A DNA stretch of 64,000 nucleotides from contig DATGIL010000045.1 in assembly GCA_035295745.1 (NCBI GenBank), positions 1 through 64,000 on the forward strand, given 5' to 3'. Positions within the stretch are counted from its first letter, which is position 1. The number at the start of each line of letters is the position of its first letter. Below the pieces are notes generated by a model. It was not told the DNA's origin. It saw nothing but the letters and a program-made list of their open reading frames with translations, and did no database searches. Both the position numbers and the translations under genes were made by a program. The DNA comes from JAIQFL01 sp035295745. GTDB lineage: Bacteria; Acidobacteriota; Terriglobia; Bryobacterales; Bryobacteraceae. Below, piece by piece: positions 26,151 to 34,098 of the stretch.

Positions 26151-26765
26151 TTGACAGGATGCTCTGTGTACGGCTGCTCTGTGTGGAACCTCGTTGGCAA
26201 GCCAGAAGAACGGCGCAGTATCGTCATAACGCCGAAATCGGAACCGGAAATCACGGTAGATAACATTGAGGTAGCTCAAGTCATTTTCCTATTGCTCAAC
26301 AATGCCTCCATCCGGCATGTCATCGACACCATCACTTCAAAGTTGGTGCTCATCCTTGGCCGCTTTACACCGGAGCGCAAGGCCGTGTTGGATACCATTC
26401 GGGAAGAACTCCGAAAGCGAGACTACCTACCCGTGCTCTTCGATTTCGACAAGCCCTCGAATCGGGACATCACCGAAACCGTCTCCACACTGGCACACAT
26501 GGCCCGCTTCGTAGTCGCTGACATCACGGACGCCAAGAGCATTCCGCAGGAGTTGATGGCGATAGTCCCGGCGCTTCCGTCTGTTCCGGTCCAGCCGTTG
26601 CTTTTGGCATCGCAACGGGAATACGGCATGTTCGAGCACTTCAAGCACTACCCGTGGGTGCTTGAGCCTTACCTGTACGAAGATCAGGACCGACTGCTGG
26701 CTGTGTTAATGGATAAGGTGATCGGGCCAGCGGAGAGGAAGGCGAAGGAGCAATCGGCTCGATGA
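26151..26765 (+). CDS. Rossmann-like (TIR-like) domain, C-terminal part after in-frame UAG
   Basis: A 204-residue frame with TTG at 26151, in the same frame as the preceding pentapeptide-repeat part. It starts TGCSVYGCSVWNL, the last repeat of that family, then EITVDNIEVAQVIFLLLNN. A Rossmann-like domain (KLVLILGRFTPERKAVLD, PVLFDFDKPSNRDITETV, FVVADITDAKSIPQEL) resembles TIR or nucleoside-deoxyribosyltransferase-like folds. That resemblance is by eye. It could be translated from the TTG or by readthrough of the UAG. Its end overlaps the Mrr gene by 4 nt (ATGA). Confidence 0.65.
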   Translation: MTGCSVYGCSVWNLVGKPEERRSIVITPKSEPEITVDNIEVAQVIFLLLNNASIRHVIDTITSKLVLILGRFTPERKAVLDTIREELRKRDYLPVLFDFDKPSNRDITETVSTLAHMARFVVADITDAKSIPQELMAIVPALPSVPVQPLLLASQREYGMFEHFKHYPWVLEPYLYEDQDRLLAVLMDKVIGPAERKAKEQSAR

Positions 26766-27883
26766 CACAGCGAAATCGACGCCCTCAAATTTGGCAGGAT
26801 TTTATCCTGTGGGACCGGCGACTCGCTGACATACCCGGCACCGATGCTCAAATCCATCGAATGTCATCAGGTGCCCTGTCGGACTTCTTTAATTCGCCGG
26901 TCTCAGATCCTACTTCTTATCTTCACAGCCTTGCGCTACCTGGAACCGAAGTGGTGGTTGAGATCAAGGGCATTCTCCATTCTGGTGCTCCTGTCCCAAC
27001 TGTAAAGGACACAACCCTACTACCTTTCCTTGCGCTACTGGTTGTTTACGACAACTGCGGGACGGAGGGCCAGGAAGTAGTAATAGCTTCGATTTGTCGA
27101 GGACTCCGTTTGGTTCGTTTGGCAATCGGCAGCACCATAGAAGGCATTTCCAGTAGTCTCGACATTCCGTCCCGGACTCTGGCCGATTGGGAAGTTGAGA
27201 CGGCACTTCCGCCAAATTCGCAAGTCCTGTACCGTTGGTGCCAGGCCCTTGGCCTCGTCTGCCCGCCAAAGACAGCCCTTGTCCGTGTGGTCGAGTTTTC
27301 CCCTGAACTATTGCGATTCCTCCAGGAAGATCCGGATCGGCTTCGATCACTCACGCCCGACGAGTTCGAGCGATTCGTTGCGAATCGGCTTGACCGAATG
27401 GGCTACAGCGTCACCCTGACCGGCGCATCGAATCGGAAAGACGGTGGTATCGACCTCATCGCCGTCCCAAGAACAGCAAATCTTGGCTCCGTCGTGATCG
27501 CAGGGCAAATGAAGCATCACCGTGGCGATCAGAAGACGGGCCGGGATGCAGTGGATCGATTGCTGGCCTGGAAGGACTCCCGTTATTTTGGAGTCGGACT
27601 TCTGGCAACGAATACCGCATTCACTAAAGACGCCATCTGGACGGCAGAACAGGAGCGGAACGCCCGGTTCCTCCGTCTGCGAGACTTCACAGATCTGAAG
27701 CGTTGGCTCCAAGATCAGTGGGGCACCGAAGAGGATTGGCGAGAGATTCCAGACAAGGTTGAAGTCGCTCCCGGAGTGGTGGTCGAGATTCCACGGCCAC
27801 AGATCACCACGGCGCTATCGGATCAGAAGCTTATGGGTGACGCTGCACAGCTTCAGCGTTCTAGGCCCAAGAAGGACTCATGA
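26762..27883 (+). CDS. Mrr-like restriction endonuclease (PD-(D/E)XK) with HTH-like middle
   Basis: A 373-residue protein. Residues 1-110 are of unknown fold, and 110-175 hold a helix-turn-helix-like segment (IEGISSSLDIPSRTLADWEV). The C-terminal domain has LTPDEFERFVANRLDRMGY, GGIDLIAV and VVIAGQMKHHRGDQKTG, the QxK variant of the PD-(D/E)XK core seen in Mrr nucleases, and then LLATNTAFTKDA. Mrr enzymes cleave methylated or foreign DNA. Here it is translationally coupled to the pentapeptide/Rossmann protein, so the two probably act together. Confidence 0.8.
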   Translation: MTQRNRRPQIWQDFILWDRRLADIPGTDAQIHRMSSGALSDFFNSPVSDPTSYLHSLALPGTEVVVEIKGILHSGAPVPTVKDTTLLPFLALLVVYDNCGTEGQEVVIASICRGLRLVRLAIGSTIEGISSSLDIPSRTLADWEVETALPPNSQVLYRWCQALGLVCPPKTALVRVVEFSPELLRFLQEDPDRLRSLTPDEFERFVANRLDRMGYSVTLTGASNRKDGGIDLIAVPRTANLGSVVIAGQMKHHRGDQKTGRDAVDRLLAWKDSRYFGVGLLATNTAFTKDAIWTAEQERNARFLRLRDFTDLKRWLQDQWGTEEDWREIPDKVEVAPGVVVEIPRPQITTALSDQKLMGDAAQLQRSRPKKDS

Positions 27884-27906
27884 AGCCATCGGGCGGTGGT
27901 GCTGGT

Positions 27907-28542
27907 CTAGTCCTTTTGCGCCGGAATCAGTGTTCCACTCGTGGGCGGAAGTTCCAACGGCCAAAGATGATTGACGATCTCAATCACCTTTTGAAAGATA
28001 TCGACTGCCATCGGCGGCGACAGCACGGGACTGAACCCAAACGGGTGGGCAAATGAGTTTCGCAAATTCACGATGGCATCCAGCGATCCGTCCTTTGGAA
28101 CGAGCCTTTGGTCGGTCGCCCACTCCACAAGGGAACGAAAGCTGCCGTTGAATTTCGGCACTGCGACTAAACGCCAACCGTACCGCAGATTCCCCGGCAA
28201 CTGCTTCGGCGCAATCGTCATCTGCTGGTTTTTCTTGACAACCGGCAGCGGCCCCGGATTCAGTTCGATGAACTTATCCCACAGTGCCATCTCGACACAG
28301 GTGAAGGACCAAAACACCGAAACGGTGATGAAGTCGTAGCAGAAGGCTCCATAGACTGCCAAATCTCTGGCAATGCGAATCCGCTTGCGGATTTCGCTTG
28401 GGACACACCATCGCATCTGCCCCTCGATTCTAAGCAACACGCCATCGAAGGTATCGGGCGGCGGCATCCCGAATGGCCGGGGTGCGGTCAATTCTTCAAG
28501 TGAGCGACCTACCGGAGATTCGTTCCGATTTTCGTTCTGCAT
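27907..28542 (-). CDS. HEPN-type protein of unknown function
   Basis: A 211-residue protein. Helical throughout, with NLRNSFAHPFGFSPV near residue 165, a true HEPN R-N-x3-H signature that in RNase HEPN proteins forms the active site. The remainder has no recognised family. ATG 28542 was chosen because the upstream frame to 28785 has low-complexity residues. It faces the Mrr operon tail to tail, 23 bp apart. A stand-alone HEPN may be a toxin, but no antitoxin gene is adjacent. Confidence 0.6.
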   Translation of the reverse strand: MQNENRNESPVGRSLEELTAPRPFGMPPPDTFDGVLLRIEGQMRWCVPSEIRKRIRIARDLAVYGAFCYDFITVSVFWSFTCVEMALWDKFIELNPGPLPVVKKNQQMTIAPKQLPGNLRYGWRLVAVPKFNGSFRSLVEWATDQRLVPKDGSLDAIVNLRNSFAHPFGFSPVLSPPMAVDIFQKVIEIVNHLWPLELPPTSGTLIPAQKD

Positions 28543-28710
28543 ATTGAGTCCGAATTGAAAGGATAGCCCGATCTTCGGTTGTGTTCCTTGGCAACCGGCC
28601 AACTGACCAGACCCACACGTCATCACCGCAGTGTTTTTCAGAAATGGGTTCCCATCCGCAGCCGTTATACTAACCCGGCCCGCCCGTAGCGAGGGAGGGA
28701 AATTCGGCCT

Positions 28711-28844
28711 GGAAAACATTTCGGAAAAGGTACTTCCGTTAAGATTCCACGGGCCAGGAATCCGAAAAGTTTCTGGTGGCTGCAAATTTTCGGAAAGGGG
28801 TCCTTTCCGCCATTACCGGCGAAGTGGTTCCCGGAAAACATTTC
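28711..28844. repeat. short repeats and hairpin between HEPN gene and small membrane gene
   Basis: GGAAAACATTTC occurs at 28711-28722 and 28833-28844. Between them a perfect 8-bp hairpin (28791-28798 with 28802-28809, CGGAAAGG/CCTTTCCG) has a 3-nt loop. The 386-bp gap between genes holds several further TTTCGGAAAA-like words. An operator cluster for the flanking genes is the simplest reading. Confidence 0.5.
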
Positions 28845-28928
28845 AGGTTGACACCATACCCCAACTTCCCCGGCTGTGACTCCCCAAAAGGACTCCTTGC
28901 CTCGAAGCGTAGGGTGTATACTCCCGCC

Positions 28929-29132
28929 ATGACCCTCAAGAATGCGGCGTTGTTCGGGTTTATCGGCATGAGCTTGCTCACCATTGTGTGTGCGGTGGGC
29001 TTCATCGGTGACGTGTCGGCTCTTCTCGCTGGTGCCATTGCTCCGATGATAGTGTTGGGTTCACTAATCCATTTGCTGGCAAGTTTGAGCGTTGCAGTCT
29101 TCTTGTACGTGTTCCAGAAAACGCAGTCTTGA
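28929..29132 (+). CDS. small two-helix membrane protein
   Basis: A 67-residue protein with two hydrophobic segments, ALFGFIGMSLLTIVCAVGFIG and about LLAGAIAPMIVLGSL onward, predicted to span the membrane. No family recognised. Short membrane proteins near nucleases are often effectors or immunity proteins in phage defence, but nothing here shows that. ATG 28929 has a TATACT-like box only a few bases upstream, so transcription may start very close to it. Confidence 0.5.
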   Translation: MTLKNAALFGFIGMSLLTIVCAVGFIGDVSALLAGAIAPMIVLGSLIHLLASLSVAVFLYVFQKTQS

Positions 29133-29209
29133 ATGACCCGAACAACGACGGCAAATACCGCTACGAATAGCCTGAAATGCGTTACCGTGGATGATTACGA
29201 AAGGCTGAC

Positions 29210-29566
29210 ATGCCGCTCAAACTCACCGCCGAAATCATCACCGCCGCCATTGAAGGCTTCGAGATCCAGAAGGCCAGCATCGACGCCAAGATTGCAGAAC
29301 TCCGGGCCGTGGTGCCGGGTGGCTCCACGGAGAATGCCGCCGCACAGCGACCCGGACGGAAGCGCCGAAAGTTTTCCGCAGCCGCCCGGAAACGAATGAA
29401 AGAAGCCCAACAGCGCCGATGGGCGAACGTCCGTGGCGAAGCTCAATCTACCGCACCGGAACCGGCGAAACCCAAGCGCAAACTTTCGGCGGCGGCGAAG
29501 GCGAAGCTCGTGGCAAATCTCAAGAAGGCGAGAGCAGCGAAAGCGGCGAAGGCTGCGGCGAAGTGA
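29210..29566 (+). CDS. basic, alanine/lysine-rich DNA-binding-like protein
   Basis: A 118-residue protein. An N-terminal helix (LTAEIITAAIEGFEIQKASI) is followed by two basic repeats, GRKRRKFSAAARKRMKEAQQ and KRKLSAAAKAKLVANLKK, ending in an alanine/lysine tail. That layout resembles histone-like or nucleoid-associated proteins and the basic repeats of acidobacterial relatives. DNA binding is likely but the role is unknown. Confidence 0.55.
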   Translation: MPLKLTAEIITAAIEGFEIQKASIDAKIAELRAVVPGGSTENAAAQRPGRKRRKFSAAARKRMKEAQQRRWANVRGEAQSTAPEPAKPKRKLSAAAKAKLVANLKKARAAKAAKAAAK

Positions 29567-29624
29567 GCGGCAGCGGAACAGCGCTCCAACGGACTACAGC
29601 CCGTGCGGTTGGTTACTCAGACCA

Positions 29625-30377
29625 TCAGAACAAAATTGGATTCGGCTCAAATCCTGCCGCCCATTGGAAGCCATTCAGCGCAGTCACGGTAGCGATGTGA
29701 ACCCTACCGCCAATCCCACGGCATCTCTCATCAAGCTCAAGCGCTGCCGGGTCGCAAAAGGCAAGGATGTATTTTTCTGCCGCATGGATTGCGGTGCCAA
29801 AATCCTCTATTTCGGTGCGATATTGTCTGAACCGCTCATCATTGTTTTCAAACATGGCATCGTAGACTGGCTTCGGTCCGTGTATTTGGCGGTCAACGGG
29901 TTGGTTGAGTTCGATGGGGAAGACTCTAGCTGGTCGCACCTTTTGATCCTCCGTTTCTATCTTGATCTGTACGTGACACGCCTCGTCATTGAAGTAGCCC
30001 ACCAGATACAGTGCAACCAACGGATTCTTCGTCGGATAAGGGCCGATCTTCTCTTCACGTCTTGCGCTCTCTAAACGGGCCTTCAAGAGCTTTCCTAACC
30101 GGTTTGCATATGAATGGAGGCTCTTTGTTTTGGAAATTTCCTTTGCCGCTGCTGCGGTTTCCACACGAAAGTCAAAAGTCAGTTCATCGCTGTCTTTGGG
30201 AGACAACATGACATATGAAGCGAACGAACATGCGAGTGCCCCACAGGGAGTGGGTATGCTGATAATTTTTTGGGCGTGGTCGCAGAGTACGGTCTTCGCT
30301 GGATCGTCTTGACGGACGAGACCATCTGCCGCAATTACAAAACCATCGGGTGTTGCGAGGTTGCAAATTGCGGTCAT
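29625..30377 (-). CDS. proteasome-beta-like Ntn hydrolase
   Basis: A 250-residue protein beginning M-TAICNLATPDGFVIAADG. After removal of Met1, Thr1 becomes the N-terminal nucleophile, Asp17 lies in AAD exactly as in proteasome beta subunits and HslV, and Lys36 (AQKIIS) corresponds to their Lys33 with a small insertion. A strong ribosome-binding site (GGAAGGA) fixes the start at 30377. No chaperone ATPase (HslU or Mpa) is nearby. The length exceeds HslV by about 75 residues. A stand-alone Ntn hydrolase of unknown substrate on a mobile island is unusual. Confidence 0.7.
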   Translation of the reverse strand: MTAICNLATPDGFVIAADGLVRQDDPAKTVLCDHAQKIISIPTPCGALACSFASYVMLSPKDSDELTFDFRVETAAAAKEISKTKSLHSYANRLGKLLKARLESARREEKIGPYPTKNPLVALYLVGYFNDEACHVQIKIETEDQKVRPARVFPIELNQPVDRQIHGPKPVYDAMFENNDERFRQYRTEIEDFGTAIHAAEKYILAFCDPAALELDERCRGIGGRVHIATVTALNGFQWAAGFEPNPILF

Positions 30378-30607
30378 CGAATCCTTCCACCACGGATAAT
30401 GAAAGGACTCCATTGTGAACGGATCACCGAAGCAAGCCATTTCCGAAAGTACCCCTTCATATGTATCCGGGGCGTCGTGTGGTTTGGTGCGATTCCGTCA
30501 ACGATCTGCATTGCGATCCAATCTCGTGGCACCCCGTCCATCACCGCAAAGTCGCTATGATTTTCCGCAGCACGCCATCCATAGCTGATGTTCCAAATCC
30601 GCAGCAC

Positions 30608-31015
30608 TCACGCCTGATTCGCCATCCCGATAGCCTGGACCATCATCCGCTGCATGTCCTCAACGCCCACGAGAGCCTTCAGAAAAAGGCAGAACTGTAC
30701 GGGCCGCAATTTCAGAAGGTCCATCACCTTGCCGAAATCCGCTGGCGTCAGGGTTTCCTTATCGACGGTGACACTCCCCGTCTCCAAATCTGCAAACGCC
30801 CATTTCAACGCTGACGCCACTCGCCAAACGTACCGCTTTTCCAGCGGCAGTTGACGAAGGGCTTCCATTTCCGCCGTGATGTCGCCGCCCTGCATTTGCG
30901 CCATGATGAGTCGAAGGTAGGGTTCCATTTCCGGCGATGTCGCCAGTTCATGTGCGCCGTCCTCTTGACGGAGATCCTTGATCGGCATTCGTCTGATGGA
31001 ATCGTCTTCGGGCAT
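30608..31015 (-). CDS. conserved hypothetical protein
   Basis: A 135-residue protein starting MPEDDSIRR. The middle LRQLPLEKRYVWRVASALKW and DFGKVMDLLKLRPVQFC look like a conserved family that I cannot name. No signal peptide or membrane segment. The start could be 69 nt earlier at 31084, but the added N terminus is cysteine-rich and unlike the rest. It is divergent from the RHH gene at 31110. Confidence 0.5.
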   Translation of the reverse strand: MPEDDSIRRMPIKDLRQEDGAHELATSPEMEPYLRLIMAQMQGGDITAEMEALRQLPLEKRYVWRVASALKWAFADLETGSVTVDKETLTPADFGKVMDLLKLRPVQFCLFLKALVGVEDMQRMMVQAIGMANQA

Positions 31016-31109
31016 TTCGTGGCTCCCGGCTTGGAGTGTAGCAAGATAGCAACATTGGCGGCACGATATCTCACCAATCGACAATTGGCAAGAGGTAAAC
31101 TGGTGCTCT

Positions 31110-31325
31110 ATGGCAAAGCGGACACCGCCATCCGAAGCGAAGGAACGGCCTTACAAAACAACCGGCCTTCACCTGCCCGCTGATCTGTGGGCACTCTTAA
31201 ATCGAGTCGCATTTGAGAGGGCACGAACGAAGGGTGGCCGTGCCAGCGTATCAGCACTTCTGGTGGAGATGATCGAGCGCCACCGCAAAGAACTCGAAAA
31301 GGAATTGGCGTCCGTCAACCGCTAA
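31110..31325 (+). CDS. ribbon-helix-helix-like small protein
   Basis: A 71-residue basic protein. YKTTGLHLPADLWALLNRVA followed by GRASVSALLVEMIERHRKELE gives the RHH plan (strand, helix, turn, helix). It is followed after 6 bp by a nuclease-like gene, an arrangement like an antitoxin or autoregulator plus effector, though not diagnostic. Confidence 0.6.
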   Translation: MAKRTPPSEAKERPYKTTGLHLPADLWALLNRVAFERARTKGGRASVSALLVEMIERHRKELEKELASVNR

Positions 31326-31331
31326 AACGTC

Positions 31332-32537
31332 ATGGCACTGCTCAAGATCTGGAAGTCGAACAAAGAAGAAGTCCTTGGAATGAACATCGAGCAGGTTGTT
31401 TCCATAGCTGGAGACGGCGCTCTCCGGGACGCCACTCCATGTTCGGAAGAATTCCGTGGATTCTTGAGGGTCGCTCCAAGTGAACGGCTTTCGGTCTACG
31501 CACGGCACTGTCTGGAGACGGCATTTAACAAGAGCGGGTTGGTCCTTCAGGACATCGTGAACGAACTTGGGCGGCGGTTAGACTTCGATGTCGAAAACGG
31601 GCGATATCAAGGGACGAAGAACGCCGTTGGGTTCGACGGAATCTGGCGCTACAAGGATCTCCCCGATCTCATCATCGAGACGAAAACGACCGACTACGTG
31701 ACGGTCTCGTTGGACAAGCTGGCCGACTATAAGGAACGTCTCGTCGGTGACGGGAAGGTCCAGCGCAACGCTTCAATCCTCATCATCGTCGGTCGGGAAG
31801 ACACGGGTGCTCTCGAAGCGCAGGTGAGGGGTTCCCGGTATGCGTGGGACATGAGGCTCATCAGTGTGGAGCGGTTGATGAAACTGGTCCAGATTAAGGA
31901 AAAGTCGGATGACCCCGCCACCATCCACCAAATTCGGCAACTCCTTCAACCGTTCGAGTACACAAAGATCGACAAAATCATTGACGTGATCTTCACGACG
32001 GCGTTGGACGTAGAGAACCAGGAGGGCGGCGAACAGGAAGGTCCGTCCGATAGTGAAGACCATGAAGCCGGTAAGCAGATCCGCACGGACCCGGAGCTTC
32101 TTAATGCGAAACGTCAACAAGCGGTAGATGCATTCGCCGCCGCTAGGGGCAAAGAGCTTGTAAGGCGCAGCCGCACGCTCTTCTGGAGTCCCGACAAGCA
32201 ATTGCGGATATGCTGCGCCGTGTCGAAGCGATACCAGACAAAAGGCGACTATCAACCATACTGGTATGCCTACCACCCGAAGTGGGACCAGTTCTTGTCT
32301 GAAGGCAAGGATAGCTTCTTCATTCTCTCCTGCATGGATCGGGACGAAGCCTTCGCTGTACCGTATTCGTGGCTTCAGAAGAACAAGAAAAGCCTGAACA
32401 TGACGGAACGGGGCGACAGATCGTATTGGCATGTCCCCGTAACGACTCTGGATAACGGAAAACTTGGGATCAACATGTCCAAGGTGGGCGGGAAGGCGGC
32501 TTTGGAACCGTATCGGTACGTGTTGAAGACAGGATGA
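31332..32537 (+). CDS. PD-(D/E)XK nuclease-like protein
   Basis: A 401-residue protein. Residues 95-135 carry VGFDGIWRYKDLPDLIIETKTTDYVT, a D...ExK core of the PD-(D/E)XK superfamily with a preceding DxI element. The region after it (about 140-220) is helical, and the C-terminal 150 residues hold ARGKELVRRSRTLFWSPDKQ and FILSCMDRDEAFAVPYSWL, an unknown domain. The most plausible role is a type II or IV-like nuclease. No methylase is adjacent, but an RHH gene precedes it by 6 bp. Confidence 0.6.
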   Translation: MALLKIWKSNKEEVLGMNIEQVVSIAGDGALRDATPCSEEFRGFLRVAPSERLSVYARHCLETAFNKSGLVLQDIVNELGRRLDFDVENGRYQGTKNAVGFDGIWRYKDLPDLIIETKTTDYVTVSLDKLADYKERLVGDGKVQRNASILIIVGREDTGALEAQVRGSRYAWDMRLISVERLMKLVQIKEKSDDPATIHQIRQLLQPFEYTKIDKIIDVIFTTALDVENQEGGEQEGPSDSEDHEAGKQIRTDPELLNAKRQQAVDAFAAARGKELVRRSRTLFWSPDKQLRICCAVSKRYQTKGDYQPYWYAYHPKWDQFLSEGKDSFFILSCMDRDEAFAVPYSWLQKNKKSLNMTERGDRSYWHVPVTTLDNGKLGINMSKVGGKAALEPYRYVLKTG

Positions 32538-32645
32538 AGGGGCAAAAGGAGCGCTGAAGCAGCAGCGCCAACCCGAAGAGCGCCACTACCACAAAAACGG
32601 GCGGCGAAAACCGCATTTAGCAGCGACGGCCGACTGCCCGAAGTA

Positions 32646-32675
32646 TTGCCTTTTTCAACAAAGCGCTAGTACAAT
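32646..32675 (+). promoter_or_regulatory. promoter candidate for the RHH gene at 32707
   Basis: TTGCCT at 32646-32651, an 18-bp spacer and TACAAT at 32670-32675. The -10 box is close to consensus, the -35 moderate. A transcript starting near 32682 would have a leader of about 25 nt before the GTG. Confidence 0.5.
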
Positions 32676-32706
32676 AGGTATTTGGGTTTTTGAGTATTCA
32701 ACTGGA

Positions 32707-32982
32707 GTGAATACGCACAACGCTACAATCGCAAAGCGGCCAGCGTCCAAAGCTGCTCGAAAGGGAAACCAGCATCCGCAAGTGGTTCCGGGCGAGGCCA
32801 CTCAGCCGAACAAGCGGGGCCGAAAACCCGGAAAGCACAGCAGTGCGGACTACACGCAGACTTCGATTTACCTACCCATCGAACTGCGGAACAGGGTTCG
32901 AGCGAAGCTCTACGAGAAGGGGCAGGAGATGAGCGGGCTAATCGAAGACATGCTGCGGGATTGGCTGGCGAAACAGCGGTAA
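32707..32982 (+). CDS. ribbon-helix-helix DNA-binding protein
   Basis: A 91-residue protein. The C-terminal part reads QTSIYLPIELRNRVRAKLYEKGQEMSGLIEDMLRDWL, a clear RHH (strand plus two helices). The N-terminal 50 residues are basic and disordered (NKRGRKPGKHSS). It starts with GTG at 32707, with no strong ribosome-binding site. It may regulate the polycistron of small genes and restriction-modification genes that starts 31 bp downstream. Confidence 0.65.
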   Translation: MNTHNATIAKRPASKAARKGNQHPQVVPGEATQPNKRGRKPGKHSSADYTQTSIYLPIELRNRVRAKLYEKGQEMSGLIEDMLRDWLAKQR

Positions 32983-33012
32983 AATGATGAAGCCTCCCCA
33001 AAGGACAGTTCG

Positions 33013-33246
33013 GTGCTAGGCGTGATGAACAGGTTGCCGCACGTGGTGTGCGAAGTTGGAACGTGCTGCTGGACGGCGACCCATATGGAGTACGTAGCTG
33101 TCGTGCCTTGGAACGGCGATTCCGAACGGGAACGCTGCGATATCGACATTGCTTTGTGCAGCCGCCACGATCAGCAGTTCCAGCTAGACGGGCTGGTTGG
33201 CACCATCACCGCATACGGCGACAGGGTTCTGGAGCATCTTCGATGA
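33013..33246 (+). CDS. hypothetical protein, start of coupled micro-gene operon
   Basis: A 77-residue protein of unknown family. It contains CEVGTCCWTATHMEYVAVVP and a C-terminal LDGLVGTITAYGDRVLEHLR. Cysteines and tryptophans are clustered in the first third. GTG at 33013 has AAGGA 7 bases upstream; ATG 33025 is an alternative. The next gene overlaps by 4 nt. Confidence 0.55.
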   Translation: MLGVMNRLPHVVCEVGTCCWTATHMEYVAVVPWNGDSERERCDIDIALCSRHDQQFQLDGLVGTITAYGDRVLEHLR

Positions 33247-33437
33247 AGCAGCCTATTCCAGGTGAAGCTGTTTCGTTTTGCGATCCTTGGCGGCTGGAAG
33301 GGATCAACGGGGTCATGGTTGACATACGCCGGTCTGCAACGAAGCCGTGGCGAGTGGCGATTGTCCGATTGCACAATGGAACGGAAGTCGAAGTGCACCC
33401 GGACCGGCTGGAACCGGCTGGAGCGAAATCGGCATGA
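33243..33437 (+). CDS. small beta-rich hypothetical protein
   Basis: A 64-residue protein beginning MKQPIPGEAVSFCDPWRL. The middle EGINGVMVDIRRSATKPWR and VRLHNGTEVEVHPDRLEP alternate as short strands, as in KOW or Tudor-like folds, but no family can be named. It overlaps its neighbours by 4 nt on both sides (ATGA), indicating translational coupling. Confidence 0.55.
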   Translation: MKQPIPGEAVSFCDPWRLEGINGVMVDIRRSATKPWRVAIVRLHNGTEVEVHPDRLEPAGAKSA

Positions 33438-33868
33438 CGGCTGACCAACTCGTCCGTAAAACGGCGGCAATCAACTACGAAATCGTTATCACGCACGGGT
33501 TGGATGGTGGCGTGGGGTTCGAGTGGAACGGGTTTTTCATCCACAACCCATTTTCGGACCCGCAATATGGGTTCTTCGATGTGGAGCCGGTTCAACAGTA
33601 CGGTGATGCCTACACGGGCAGCATCTTCGCCACCGATCCGGCCAACGCCTTGCGAACGGCGCAGCGGCAACTACGGGCAAAGGCCAACAAAGATCTCAGC
33701 CGGTATTGCAGGGAGCACGGCCAGGACGCAGCAGCCGTCATCGAATCCGTCATCGGCTTGAACGTGCTGGTAAACGAGAATGCACTCGAAGCCATAGCGG
33801 ACGAACAGGTCGCAGCGGTGTGGGCGCATGTGGACGGGCTGGCAGAATTTGGACGGGGAAGATTTTGA
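33434..33868 (+). CDS. hypothetical protein in micro-gene operon
   Basis: A 144-residue protein without recognised family. The first half is beta-like with aromatic residues (VGFEWNGFFIHNPFSDPQYGFFDV); the second half is helical with ALRTAQRQLRAKANKDLSRYC and a VLVNENALEAIADEQVAAVWAH segment. The start overlaps the previous stop by 4 nt. No catalytic motif is visible. Confidence 0.55.
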   Translation: MTADQLVRKTAAINYEIVITHGLDGGVGFEWNGFFIHNPFSDPQYGFFDVEPVQQYGDAYTGSIFATDPANALRTAQRQLRAKANKDLSRYCREHGQDAAAVIESVIGLNVLVNENALEAIADEQVAAVWAHVDGLAEFGRGRF

Positions 33869-33870
33869 AC

Positions 33871-34098
33871 GTGCCATTCATTCTCACAATCCGGGAGCGC
33901 AACAATTCGTGGGCGGGGCGGTCTCCCGCTGTCAGCGAACATGCCAACCGTGAAGAAGCAGAAGCAGCGCTGCGGGAATACGTTGAACAGAATTGGGATG
34001 CAGAGATGGACACGGAGCGGCCTGACGATCCAGAAGACATGGTGCAGGAGTATTTTGAGCAAGTGCTTGAAGCCTACGAGATTCTGGAGACTGCGTGA
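33871..34098 (+). CDS. small hypothetical protein in micro-gene operon
   Basis: A 75-residue acidic protein. GTG at 33871, two bases after the previous stop, is the best start; TTG at 33865 is an alternative. Sequence SPAVSEHANREEAEAALREYVEQNW is helical and acidic. No family is recognised. The TGA at 34096-34098 overlaps the next ATG by one base. Confidence 0.5.
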   Translation: MPFILTIRERNNSWAGRSPAVSEHANREEAEAALREYVEQNWDAEMDTERPDDPEDMVQEYFEQVLEAYEILETA

